From the NCBI GenBank assembly GCA_965658275.1, contig CBFHRN010000004.1, positions 1 through 64,000 of the forward strand: a stretch of DNA of 64,000 bases. The letters run 5' to 3'. The notes under the pieces are model-generated. The model searched no databases, was not told the DNA's origin, and saw only the letters and a list, made by a program, of their open reading frames with translations. This stretch comes from Croceimicrobium sp965658275. GTDB lineage: Bacteria; Bacteroidota; Bacteroidia; Flavobacteriales; Schleiferiaceae. The position numbers and the translations under genes were made by a program. Position 1 is the first letter of the stretch; each line of letters begins with the position of its first letter. Below, one piece after another: positions 40,953 to 49,562 of the stretch.

Positions 40953-42002
40953 TTGGAAAAAGTAGCTTTAATCGAATTTGGCAATTCGCACGACGAGGTA
41001 CTTTATCCTCAGTATCGATTCTTACAAAATAGCTCCCTTTATGAACCTGTTCTTTTTTGCTCCAAAGCTCTAGAGGAAAGACTCTTTGAATACCCTAAGG
41101 AAAGTCTTTTTTTTCTTCCTGATCAACCAAAAGGTAGAGATTTTCGAAAACTTCACCACCAATTAGCCGAGCTCGGCATCAGCAAGGTAGTAATAAACAC
41201 CGCCAGTGGTAAACGGGTGCGGAATTTTCTATGGTTTAACCCGAATTCGAGTTTGCGGTATTATGGAGTCCTGCACAACCTTCGCAAATTAGAAGGCAGT
41301 ACTACTCAGGCTTTGATCAGTTTTAAAATGAAGCGGTACTATCTTCTCGCAGATTACCTTAAGGAAACAGCGGAAATTATTAAGCCGAAATTGAGTTTTG
41401 AAAGCTTTAAAGCTGCTTTTCTTCCCGCAGAAATAGGTGACCCTCAAATCAAAAAACCAAAGGGGGAACTGTGGATTGTTATTCCCGGACAGGTAGAATA
41501 CAAACGGAGAGATTACCTCGGTCTATTGGAAGGCCTTGACGCTGAAAAAATACCGGCTGGTTTGCGCTTTATTCTTTTGGGGAAATCGAAGCATGAGTAT
41601 GGCAATGGCCAAGAGTTAGAGCAGGAAATTGAACAACGAGGCTTGAAAAAGCATTTTCTTATGTGGGATGGCTTTATCGCAAATCCTACTTTTTACGCCT
41701 ACTTGAGTCAGGCCGACTTCGTTTTACCCCTCATTCATGCAAATCACGAAAGCGGCTCGCTCTACCAAAATCAAATTTCCGGGGCTTGGAATATGGCCTT
41801 TTCCTTTCAAATTCCCTTATTGATGCATTCGATGTGGGCCCACCACCAAGAATTTAAAGATGCCGCTATCTTTTACAGTATTCAGGAATTGCCCAACTTA
41901 TGGTCGAAGCTCGATACCGTAAAAAAGGGCGACTTCTACCAAAGCGAGGATTGGCAGTTTAACCAGCAAGCGCAAAAATATTGTGACTTCCTATCTCTGT
42001 GA
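40953..42002 (+). CDS. putative GT-B-fold glycosyltransferase
   Basis: The 349-residue protein has an N-terminal Rossmann-like region (VALIEFGNSHDEVLYPQYRF), a central linker, and a second Rossmann-like half (ELWIVIPGQVEYKRRDYLGL, LRFILLGKSKHEYG, FLPLIHANHESGSLYQNQIS as read with VLPL). Features of this order suggest a GT-B glycosyltransferase, with HESGSLY as the probable sugar-nucleotide loop. Assignment is by general pattern only. Translation starts at a TTG one base after the previous stop; no ATG is available for about 370 bases. Confidence 0.55.
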   Translation: MEKVALIEFGNSHDEVLYPQYRFLQNSSLYEPVLFCSKALEERLFEYPKESLFFLPDQPKGRDFRKLHHQLAELGISKVVINTASGKRVRNFLWFNPNSSLRYYGVLHNLRKLEGSTTQALISFKMKRYYLLADYLKETAEIIKPKLSFESFKAAFLPAEIGDPQIKKPKGELWIVIPGQVEYKRRDYLGLLEGLDAEKIPAGLRFILLGKSKHEYGNGQELEQEIEQRGLKKHFLMWDGFIANPTFYAYLSQADFVLPLIHANHESGSLYQNQISGAWNMAFSFQIPLLMHSMWAHHQEFKDAAIFYSIQELPNLWSKLDTVKKGDFYQSEDWQFNQQAQKYCDFLSL

Positions 42003-42342
42003 TTTGGAAGAACCGCTGACTATGCCCAACTGCCTTTTTTATAGCAATCTCCAAGTCTCCTAATTCAGCGTTTCCGAGCAAAGGACTATAAAGTAAACTA
42101 CATGGGGAAGAAATCTAGATTCAAATCAAAAGATAAGTCGGGGCCAATTAAAGCATTTGGAGCCCTAGGGATTCATTTCTACAAGAAATAGGCGAGCGAA
42201 TAGTTTAAACTTCGTTTACAACATCTAACTTTAAAATATTGATAGTTAAGAGTTTTATCCTTAGGTGATTGTCCCAAATTTATATTTTTTAAAGCGCAGA
42301 CCGCAAATGCAATTGTATCTTTATAAAGACTAAACCTTCACC
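42003..42342. other. gene-poor stretch before the sigma-factor cassette
   Basis: This 340-base AT-rich interval has no gene I can support. A plus-strand frame from 42102 to 42191 would encode a 29-residue basic peptide (MGKKSRFKSKDKSG and on to HFYKK), and the frame is open back to about 42045. It may be a small protein or a gene remnant. TATCTTTA at 42316-42323 is a seven-of-eight -7 element that could drive the gene at 42343. No tRNA or terminator was seen. Confidence 0.3.
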
Positions 42343-42870
42343 ATGGAAATCCAAGCCCATTTAGAAATAAATCCGGAGCAAATTAAAACCAACTTCAGGG
42401 AAGTTTTTACGGCCATCGAAAAGAACAGTCATAGCGCTTATCATATTGTCTGCAACCTAGCGCATCAAGATAGTGGCGATTACTTTATTAGCCTTGAAAT
42501 TGGGAAAGATGATAATGCCCAATATTTAATGCCTCTAGTGTTCCAAGATATTATGCGGGACCTTATGGCCAATGCTCGTAAATATACACCACCAGGAGGT
42601 CGCATTGCCGCTGGGCTCTATGTAAGCACAGAGGAACTAACCTTTGTAGTGGAAGACAGTGGAAAGGGCATTCCTAGCGAAGAATTAGAGAAAGTTTTTC
42701 TGTATGGATACCGAGCTTCTAATGCCCAAGACAGACCCACTCGTGGAGGAGGGTTCGGTCTCACAAAGGCCTATTACATCTGTAAAGCCCTTGGCGGGAA
42801 GATGTATATCGACTCGCCCATTAGTGAAAATAAAGGAACCCGAATAAAGCTTACATTACCCATTCCATAA
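42343..42870 (+). CDS. stand-alone HATPase_c ATP-binding protein
   Basis: The 175-residue protein is a histidine-kinase-type ATPase domain without a phosphoacceptor helix, sensor or membrane segment. The N-box is DLMANARKYTPPGG near 67, the G1 box is EDSGKGIP near 105, and the G2 box is RGGGFGLTKAYYICKALGG near 132. Such domains act in two-component signalling or as anti-sigma kinases (SpoIIAB/RsbW type). The gene lies ten bases before an ECF sigma-factor gene and its zinc-finger partner, so a regulatory role toward that sigma factor is a reasonable inference. Confidence 0.75.
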   Translation: MEIQAHLEINPEQIKTNFREVFTAIEKNSHSAYHIVCNLAHQDSGDYFISLEIGKDDNAQYLMPLVFQDIMRDLMANARKYTPPGGRIAAGLYVSTEELTFVVEDSGKGIPSEELEKVFLYGYRASNAQDRPTRGGGFGLTKAYYICKALGGKMYIDSPISENKGTRIKLTLPIP

Positions 42871-42880
42871 GCAGTATCTT

Positions 42881-43444
42881 TTGACGGAAAACCGAATTGA
42901 AGATTGGATAGACTTGTACTCCTCAGACCTCCTGAGGTGGGCTAGCCTAAAATTAGGCTCTGAAGACTTAGCCAAAGATTTGGTTCAAGAGACCTTTATT
43001 GCGGCTCATCAAAAGATGGCAAGCTTTAAAGCCAAAAGCAATCCAAAAACATGGCTTTCAAGCATTCTCAATAACAAAATCATAGACTACTTTCGATCTG
43101 CCGAGTATAAGCGCAAAGTGCAGTTTCAGCAGGGTACGGAGGCAAGGGATATTGAATCCTATTTTTTTAAGTCGGAAGGAGCGTGGCAAGAAAAGCGTTT
43201 TGATTCGAACTGGGAGGAAGAGGAGGCCTTAATGGATCGGGAAGATTTCCGCACTTTATTTAGCAGCTGTATCCAGGGTCTTCCAGATCTATGGCGTGAT
43301 GTAATTGCGGCAAAATACTTTGGCAAACAAAGTGGATCTGAGATTTGTAAGGAATTTAATATCAGTACGTCCAATTATTGGCAAATAAACCACCGAGCAA
43401 AGTTGCAGCTCAAAAAGTGCATTGAAGTGTATTGGGAATTATGA
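42881..43444 (+). CDS. ECF-type RNA polymerase sigma factor
   Basis: The 187-residue protein has region 2 (LLRWASLKLGSEDLAKDLVQ, ETFIAAHQKMASFKAKSNPK, TWLSSILNNKIIDYFR) and region 4 (LPDLWRDVIAAKYFGKQSGS, EICKEFNISTSNYWQINHRA). A somewhat long acidic linker joins them. It starts with TTG at 42881 and has no in-frame ATG nearby. Its stop overlaps the next gene's ATG (ATGA), the usual coupling of ECF sigma factors with their anti-sigma factors. The regulon is unknown. Confidence 0.88.
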   Translation: MTENRIEDWIDLYSSDLLRWASLKLGSEDLAKDLVQETFIAAHQKMASFKAKSNPKTWLSSILNNKIIDYFRSAEYKRKVQFQQGTEARDIESYFFKSEGAWQEKRFDSNWEEEEALMDREDFRTLFSSCIQGLPDLWRDVIAAKYFGKQSGSEICKEFNISTSNYWQINHRAKLQLKKCIEVYWEL

Positions 43445-43704
43445 GTTTATTATCCCCCTTATTATTAAGTTGTGAAAGAGCAAGCGAACTGATAGATCGC
43501 AAAGAAGAAGGCTCGCTTAACTTAGTGCAGGGTTGGCGGCTCAGGGCCCACCTTGCCCTATGCGATCTATGCAAACGGTATGAAAAACAAAGTAAAAAAC
43601 TGAGCCAACTGCTCTACAGTCAAAATAGCCCAAGCCTATCGAAGGAAAAGATGTCTGACTTTAAATCAAGGCTGAAATCGGACCTCAAGGGGAAAACTCC
43701 ATAA
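43441..43704 (+). CDS. small soluble zinc-finger anti-sigma factor
   Basis: The 87-residue protein has an early cysteine (LLSCERASELIDRKEEGSL) and the HxxxCxxC zinc motif (AHLALCDLCKRY). Together these form the zinc-binding anti-sigma domain. No transmembrane helix follows, so this is a cytoplasmic anti-sigma factor of the ChrR/RsrA-like size class, which often responds to redox state. Start is the ATG overlapping the sigma-factor stop; an earlier in-frame TTG (43432) is less likely. Confidence 0.8.
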   Translation: MSLLSPLLLSCERASELIDRKEEGSLNLVQGWRLRAHLALCDLCKRYEKQSKKLSQLLYSQNSPSLSKEKMSDFKSRLKSDLKGKTP

Positions 43705-43762
43705 TTAAGTCAACATTTGGTTTGCGTGGAATCCATTTTATCTTTGGAAAAGATTTAAAATA

Positions 43763-45817
43763 ATGCTTCGCTTATTTCTTTTTCTTTTATTGCTTGGGTC
43801 AATGGCTCGTGCTCAATCCACCAATAATATTGGCTCTGGGAATGCCTTATCCTTGGATGGTTTAGATGACAAGGTCGACTTGGGTGCTAATTTTAACAAC
43901 CTTAGCTTACCCGTTACGATTATGGCCTGGGTACGCATAGGCACCTCGACCGTCATTCAGCCGATATTTTCCTCTTCCAGTCATCCTACCGATTGGCACG
44001 GTCTCTGGATGCATTGCTCCGCAAACCGCATCCAAGCGGGATTTGCCGATGGAAGCGGGGGTTTTGCCCCACCAGGGCGAAGAGTTAAAAGAGCCTTCAC
44101 CAATTTCAGTTTGGCCAATGATTGGTTTCATGTCGCTGCCGTTATTGTAGATGCCAATGACGTTCGGCTTTATGTAAATGGTATTGAGCAGGTTGGGAGT
44201 TTCACCGGTGGTGCGACCACTATGGTTAATAACCCTAGTGGCAATGCGGATATTGGCTACCACAAAAGAGCGGTACATACGTACTTTAATGGCGATATAG
44301 ATGAAGTGCGGATATGGGACATTGGTCTTACCGAGCTTCAAATTCGACAGCAAATGTGTCGGCAGGCGAACCCCACCATGCCTGGGCTGAAGGCAGCATA
44401 TGACTTCAATGAAGGTCAGACTAGCAGCAGTTTAGCAGATGCAACCGGTACCTACAATGGTACGCGCAGTGGAGGTGCACAAAGCGTTGCTTCTGGCGCC
44501 GCTGTGGGAAATAGTTCGGGCTTTTTTTACAATGTAAGTCCGGGCAGCGGACTCGTTGATTCGGAAGCTGGAATTGATAGCATCCGGGTTTTGGCAAGCG
44601 GAAATGTTGCTGGCCTGCAACTGTATAAGGTCGATAGTTTGCCAAAATTTTCCAATGGAGCAAGCCCTGCAACTGGAGTCAACCATTACTATGGAGTTAT
44701 CAGTGCCATCCCAACTGAAAATTACCAAGTTCAATACTTTCTGAATCCCAATTTTTACAGCCCAAATACCTACGACCTAGCTAGCCGAAATAATAACAGT
44801 CTTTCAACTTGGGGTTTAAATGGTAATGGCTTAAATCCAAGCCTTATACTAACAAATCAAGGGCCGCATCAAGAGCTGCTTATAAGCGAGGACACCACTG
44901 CTGCTTGCACTGGCCCTGGGCAACTTCCGGAAAACTATGAAAGCTGTTCTGATTCAATTGTCGTAATCGTGCCCAACTCCCTTTCGAACTTAAATTGGAA
45001 TGATGGCGACTCCTCGCGTCGTAAGGTTTTTTATCGTGGCCAATCCAACCCTACTTATTTTCTCAATGCCGTGGATAACTCCAGCTGCAGCACAAGGGAT
45101 ACGATCAACCTACTATTTAAAACGGCCAATTTTACTCCGGTCGACGACCTCGAAATTTGCGATAGTGTTACTATTAATTTAAGCCCGCTGATTCAGGCCA
45201 TCCAATGGGATAATGGAAGCACAAGTAGGCAGCGAACATTTTTTAATCCTGGCACCTATTGGTATTCTGCAATCGACCCCATATCGAACTGCAGTTTTAC
45301 GGATAGCTTAAAGGTTTCCCGGAGAGCTAGCGATTCCGACATTGGAAGCTTTGCGGGCGCCAGAGATCCCTATTGCCTTGGTGATACCGTTCGATTAACT
45401 CCCCCCGATGGATTTAGTGTTAGATGGCCCAACGGCTCCGACAGCACCTATTTGATTTGGCAAGATAAAGTTATCCGAACCCAATTATTTGGGAACTGCT
45501 TTGACACGCTGGTCTTTATCGATAGGCGGTTTACAGATTGCGGCTGCGTTTTAAAGATACCCAATGCCTTTACTCCCAATGGGGATGGTTTAAATGACTT
45601 CATCAAACCCATGGGCATCTGTGAATTCAAAAACTACAATTGGCGTATTTTCAATCGTTGGGGAGAACTTATATTTTCCACAAACGATCCCGAGGAATAC
45701 TTTGATGGACGGATGAACGGTCTCCCTATTCCCGAAGGAGGTTATGTTTATAAGGTCTTTCTGCAGACCCCTACCGTTGAGCGGAGTATAAATGGTACTT
45801 TTACCCTTATTCGGTAG
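43763..45817 (+). CDS. secreted LamG-like protein with gliding-motility-type C-terminal domain
   Basis: The 684-residue protein has a signal peptide (MLRLFLFLLLLGSMARAQ). A concanavalin-like LamG domain occupies about 25-225 (GNALSLDGLDDKVDLG ... FNGDIDEVRIWDIGLTELQI). A middle region with paired cysteines follows. The C-terminal domain starts at about 595 (IPNAFTPNGDGLNDFIKP ... WRIFNRWGELIFST ... GGYVYKVF). That last domain is the CHU_C/gliding-motility-associated type used for secretion by the type IX system. It is therefore probably a cell-surface or secreted protein; its ligand is unknown. Confidence 0.88.
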   Translation: MLRLFLFLLLLGSMARAQSTNNIGSGNALSLDGLDDKVDLGANFNNLSLPVTIMAWVRIGTSTVIQPIFSSSSHPTDWHGLWMHCSANRIQAGFADGSGGFAPPGRRVKRAFTNFSLANDWFHVAAVIVDANDVRLYVNGIEQVGSFTGGATTMVNNPSGNADIGYHKRAVHTYFNGDIDEVRIWDIGLTELQIRQQMCRQANPTMPGLKAAYDFNEGQTSSSLADATGTYNGTRSGGAQSVASGAAVGNSSGFFYNVSPGSGLVDSEAGIDSIRVLASGNVAGLQLYKVDSLPKFSNGASPATGVNHYYGVISAIPTENYQVQYFLNPNFYSPNTYDLASRNNNSLSTWGLNGNGLNPSLILTNQGPHQELLISEDTTAACTGPGQLPENYESCSDSIVVIVPNSLSNLNWNDGDSSRRKVFYRGQSNPTYFLNAVDNSSCSTRDTINLLFKTANFTPVDDLEICDSVTINLSPLIQAIQWDNGSTSRQRTFFNPGTYWYSAIDPISNCSFTDSLKVSRRASDSDIGSFAGARDPYCLGDTVRLTPPDGFSVRWPNGSDSTYLIWQDKVIRTQLFGNCFDTLVFIDRRFTDCGCVLKIPNAFTPNGDGLNDFIKPMGICEFKNYNWRIFNRWGELIFSTNDPEEYFDGRMNGLPIPEGGYVYKVFLQTPTVERSINGTFTLIR

Positions 45818-45828
45818 AACATTTCGCT

Positions 45829-48624
45829 TTGCAAAAATTTCTAAAATCCGCCGCACAGTTTGTTCTTGGCTCCCCTAAAGAGTTGCATGAGCTTACGGTT
45901 GTTGTGCCTAGCAGGCGCGCCGGACTATTCTTCCAAAAAGCGCTGAGCGAAGAGCTCAAAAGCATAGCCTTAGCTCCGCGAATTATCAGTATTGAAGAAC
46001 TAATCTTGGAGATTAGTGGCCTAGAATTAGAGTCTCAGGCTGCTCTATTTTTTAAGCTTTACGAAGCCTATCAAAAAAGTATAGATGACGCAGAACCCTT
46101 CTCAGAGTTCAACAAATGGGGGCGCATGCTTCTTCAAGACTTTAATGAGATTGACCGACACCTGGTAAAACCCAAAGATATTTTTAGCTATTTAGGCGAT
46201 TTAAAGCGAATCGAAAGCTGGAATTTGGAGGTTGGAGAAAGTAATGGGATGTTAGACAATTACCTGGCTCTTTGGCCAAAGTTAGCGCTCGTTTACCAGG
46301 AGTTTTCTGAAAGCCTTTTAAATGATGGATTAGCTTTCCAGGGACTAGCTTACCGGCGTTTCTATGAAAGTCTAGCTAAAGACCCAGAATCTGTTAAAGG
46401 CAATTACGGCCACTTTTATTTCTTAGGCTTCAACGCCTTAAATAAAGCAGAAGAAAAGTCCTTTGAAATTCTTTTCGACCTCGGCCTTGCAGATTTCTAT
46501 TGGGACGTGGATGACTACTACCTGAAAAACGTCAAACATGAAGCGGGGCATTTTCTTCGGCATTCCGAACTCTTTAAAAAACTTGGAAAAGCATCGCGTC
46601 TTTATGGGCCTCATCAAAAGCTAAAAGAAGGAGAGCGAAGTGTAACCATAATAGCGGTTTCTGGTAAAAACTTACAAGCCTACATTGCCAACCAAGAGAT
46701 GGGAGAGGTCCCAGCCCAGGAGCAATCCAATACAGCACTGGTTATGGCCGATGAAGAGCTACTAAATGGTGTTCTCAACAATCTACATCCTTCAATCAAT
46801 AGTTTTAACCTTAGTATGGGTCTTAGTTTAAAGAACTCTCCTTTAGCGGGATTCTTCGAACTTTTGCTCGACTTTGCCTTGGAGGCTGAGCGATCTAATC
46901 GCAAAGACGCTAATGGGAATCAGCGATACAGCCATAAAAAGTGGAATGCACTCCTTTCACATTTTATTTTGAAGCGTTTTGAAGAAGATCAAGTTCGGGC
47001 CTTCGAAAAATGTCGAGCACAACTATTAAAGGACAACGCGCTTTATCGCTCTTTGGAGGAGCTCGAAATCTCTGACGCATTAAATCCATTGCCCATAGGC
47101 CTCTTCCAATCTGACTTGGCCCCAAATGAATACTTTGGACTTTTGGCCAAATTCTGCCTCGAGTTTCATGACTCAGTAAATCAAGAAAAGTATTTACATG
47201 AAGCCCTATATGGGTTTTATCAGGCCTTTAGACAATTGGAAGTTCTTCTAAAGGAATACCCTTACATCAAAAACTTTGAACACAGCCTTCCTTTTTTCCG
47301 AGATTTAATGAGCGATTTAAGCATGGACTTAAGAGGAGAGCCCCTCTCGGGACTACAAGTAATGGGAATGCTAGAAACCCGTTTACTGGATTTTAAAAGG
47401 GTAATTGTTACTAGCTTAAATGAAGGCGTTTTACCAAAAGGAAAAAGCGAGAACAGTCTACTCCCTTTTGACGTAAAACGAAAGTTTGGCATTCCAACCT
47501 ATCTTGAAAAAGATGCGGTTTATGCTTATCACTTTTACCGGCTTTTACATAATGCCGAACAGATCAGCCTGCTCTACTCTACTAGCGACGGATCACTAGG
47601 CCTGGCAGAGCCTTCTCGCTTTATTCATCAGCTTAAGCTGGAATGGCCAAAATACAATCGTCGACTTAAGATAAAGGAGTTCAATGCAACCGGTAGGCCG
47701 GAAGCCCTCCGAGTACCGGAAGATAAAATTGAAAAAACGCCAGCCTTACTGAGCCGTTTACATGAAATGGCCGACTCCGGTTTTTCACCGACTGCCTTAA
47801 TCCAATACCTCAAAGATCCCGTTGCTTTTTATTATGAGCGCGTACTAGGTTTAAAACCAGAGGATCAAATACAAGAAGAATTAGAATTACCGCTGCAAGG
47901 GACGGCCTTGCATTCTTGCCTAGAAAAATACTATTCAAAGGCCGATCCAAATGATGAGGAAAATCGAATTCCAAGAACTCCAGCGCTAAACGATTCTATT
48001 TATTCAAAAACCAAAGCAGAATACAAAGCAGACCTGCGGAAGGAACTTGAAAAACTCGTTCCAGGAGCAGATTTAGAACAAGGCCCCAATTATCTAACGC
48101 TTGAAACTATGACCCAGATGCTTCAGGGTTTTATGAAAAAAGAAGCTGCCATTCGCTCCAAAGAAAATAACTGGGAGGTGATGGCAATTGAGGCCGATTT
48201 AAAAGGAAGGATTGCATTAAGCAATGGACTTACTGTCAATTTAAAGGGTCAGGCTGATCGAATCGATCGAATAGGCGACGAAATTCATATTCTGGATTAT
48301 AAAAGTGGGGGCAAAGCGGGTAATGACTATAAGATTAGCAGCCGGAGTTTTTCCGAATTAAGTTTGGATGCCTTCATCAAAAAACCCTATGCCATACAGT
48401 TGCCTCTCTACGCATACTTATACCTTAAAACAACCAACTCTAATCCGAAAGTGAAAGCTTCGATATTATCACTTCGTAAGCCCTCCGAAAACCCAATAAA
48501 AATGACCTTGGTTGATCTTAGTTACTTCAACGATTCAAATGTCGATCGCTTTGAAGTCATTATAAAAGATTTGCTTGAAGAAATATTTAATCCAGAAATT
48601 CCATTTAAACATCGCGGGGAATGA
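45829..48624 (+). CDS. AddB-like PD-(D/E)XK nuclease family protein
   Basis: The 931-residue protein starts with TTG (MQKFLKSAAQFVLG). Its N-terminal half resembles an inactivated helicase of the AddB type (TVVVPSRRAGLFFQKALSEE). The C-terminal nuclease domain has ADRIDRIGDEIHILDYKSGG, with Asp823 and Lys825 as catalytic residues. AddB works with the AddA helicase-nuclease in double-strand-break repair; addA is not adjacent. CGCTTTG just upstream resembles a -7 element and overlaps the TTG, but no other plausible start fits the conserved N-terminus. Confidence 0.85.
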   Translation: MQKFLKSAAQFVLGSPKELHELTVVVPSRRAGLFFQKALSEELKSIALAPRIISIEELILEISGLELESQAALFFKLYEAYQKSIDDAEPFSEFNKWGRMLLQDFNEIDRHLVKPKDIFSYLGDLKRIESWNLEVGESNGMLDNYLALWPKLALVYQEFSESLLNDGLAFQGLAYRRFYESLAKDPESVKGNYGHFYFLGFNALNKAEEKSFEILFDLGLADFYWDVDDYYLKNVKHEAGHFLRHSELFKKLGKASRLYGPHQKLKEGERSVTIIAVSGKNLQAYIANQEMGEVPAQEQSNTALVMADEELLNGVLNNLHPSINSFNLSMGLSLKNSPLAGFFELLLDFALEAERSNRKDANGNQRYSHKKWNALLSHFILKRFEEDQVRAFEKCRAQLLKDNALYRSLEELEISDALNPLPIGLFQSDLAPNEYFGLLAKFCLEFHDSVNQEKYLHEALYGFYQAFRQLEVLLKEYPYIKNFEHSLPFFRDLMSDLSMDLRGEPLSGLQVMGMLETRLLDFKRVIVTSLNEGVLPKGKSENSLLPFDVKRKFGIPTYLEKDAVYAYHFYRLLHNAEQISLLYSTSDGSLGLAEPSRFIHQLKLEWPKYNRRLKIKEFNATGRPEALRVPEDKIEKTPALLSRLHEMADSGFSPTALIQYLKDPVAFYYERVLGLKPEDQIQEELELPLQGTALHSCLEKYYSKADPNDEENRIPRTPALNDSIYSKTKAEYKADLRKELEKLVPGADLEQGPNYLTLETMTQMLQGFMKKEAAIRSKENNWEVMAIEADLKGRIALSNGLTVNLKGQADRIDRIGDEIHILDYKSGGKAGNDYKISSRSFSELSLDAFIKKPYAIQLPLYAYLYLKTTNSNPKVKASILSLRKPSENPIKMTLVDLSYFNDSNVDRFEVIIKDLLEEIFNPEIPFKHRGE

Positions 48625-49562
48625 GCATTAATGAAACTGCATTGAAAGCTGCTCAAAACAGAATAAAAGGTATAATACATCGAAGCCCTATTCTAAGCAG
48701 CCGTATTATCAATCACATTGCCGGGGCAGAGGTTTTGTTTAAATGTGAAGGTTTCCAGAAAACAGGTTCATTTAAAGCACGGGGAGCCACAAATGCAGTG
48801 CTACAATTAAGCATTTCGGAGGCCGAAAACGGGGTAGCCACCCACAGCTCGGGCAATCATGGACAAGCCCTAGCTTGGGCCGCTCAAAGCCGCGGAATAC
48901 CGGCCTATATTGTGATGCCTGAAAACGCTCCTGCCGTTAAAGTAGCGGCTGTTAAAGCTTATGGTGCCGAAGTTATTTTTTGCGAACCTAGCCTCGAGGC
49001 GCGAGAAAGCGGCTTAAAGGCCGTTATTGAAAAAACGGGCGCTACTTTTGTTCCTCCTTACAACCACCCTCACATTATTGAAGGGCAGTCCACCGCAGCG
49101 GCCGAACTCATTGAGGACAGTCCAAAACTTGACGCCATTTTCGCTCCAGTTGGAGGAGGTGGGCTTTTAGCAGGAACGGCTTTGAGCGCTCATTTCTTTA
49201 GCCCTAGCACCAAAGTATTTGCCGGTGAGCCAGCAGGAGCCGACGATGCGTATCGCTCGTTTTATGGTGGCGCTTTGATAGAAAGACATAGTCCTGATAC
49301 CATTGCCGATGGTTTACGAACCACTCTAGGTCCCATCAATTTTGAAATTATAAAAAAGCATGTAAGCGACATCTTCACGGTTTCAGAAGAGGAAATAATT
49401 GCCGCCATGAAGCTTATATACCAACATCTTAAGATTGTTATTGAACCAAGCTGCGCAGTTCCATTAGCGGCTTTACTAAATGAAAAAAGCCGATTCTCAA
49501 ACAAGAGAATCGGCCTAATATTAAGCGGTGCTAATGTAGATTTACAAAAGCTGCCTTTCTAA
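48621..49562 (+). CDS. threonine/serine dehydratase or serine racemase-like PLP enzyme
   Basis: The 313-residue fold-type II PLP enzyme has the cofactor lysine at 52 in QKTGSFKARGA, the phosphate loop VGGGGLLAGTA near 174 and the substrate loop SSGNHGQALAW near 74. There is no C-terminal ACT regulatory domain, so it matches the short catabolic threonine/serine dehydratase and serine racemase group rather than biosynthetic IlvA. Its ATG overlaps the nuclease gene stop by four bases. A terminator for the opposing gene lies within its last 75 bases. Confidence 0.87.
   Translation: MSINETALKAAQNRIKGIIHRSPILSSRIINHIAGAEVLFKCEGFQKTGSFKARGATNAVLQLSISEAENGVATHSSGNHGQALAWAAQSRGIPAYIVMPENAPAVKVAAVKAYGAEVIFCEPSLEARESGLKAVIEKTGATFVPPYNHPHIIEGQSTAAAELIEDSPKLDAIFAPVGGGGLLAGTALSAHFFSPSTKVFAGEPAGADDAYRSFYGGALIERHSPDTIADGLRTTLGPINFEIIKKHVSDIFTVSEEEIIAAMKLIYQHLKIVIEPSCAVPLAALLNEKSRFSNKRIGLILSGANVDLQKLPF
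49483..49514 (-). terminator. intrinsic terminator of the beta-barrel gene, inside the convergent coding region
   Basis: A perfect 10-base-pair stem (GCCGATTCTC 49489-49498 with GAGAATCGGC 49505-49514) has a six-base loop. On the minus strand it is followed by six Ts (49488-49483). It lies 45 bases beyond the stop of the minus-strand gene and entirely within the dehydratase coding sequence. Confidence 0.75.

Noticed and set aside
43907..44353. 148-codon minus-strand frame inside the LamG-like gene
   Set aside because: It is antisense to a well-supported secreted protein and shows no domain or start context.
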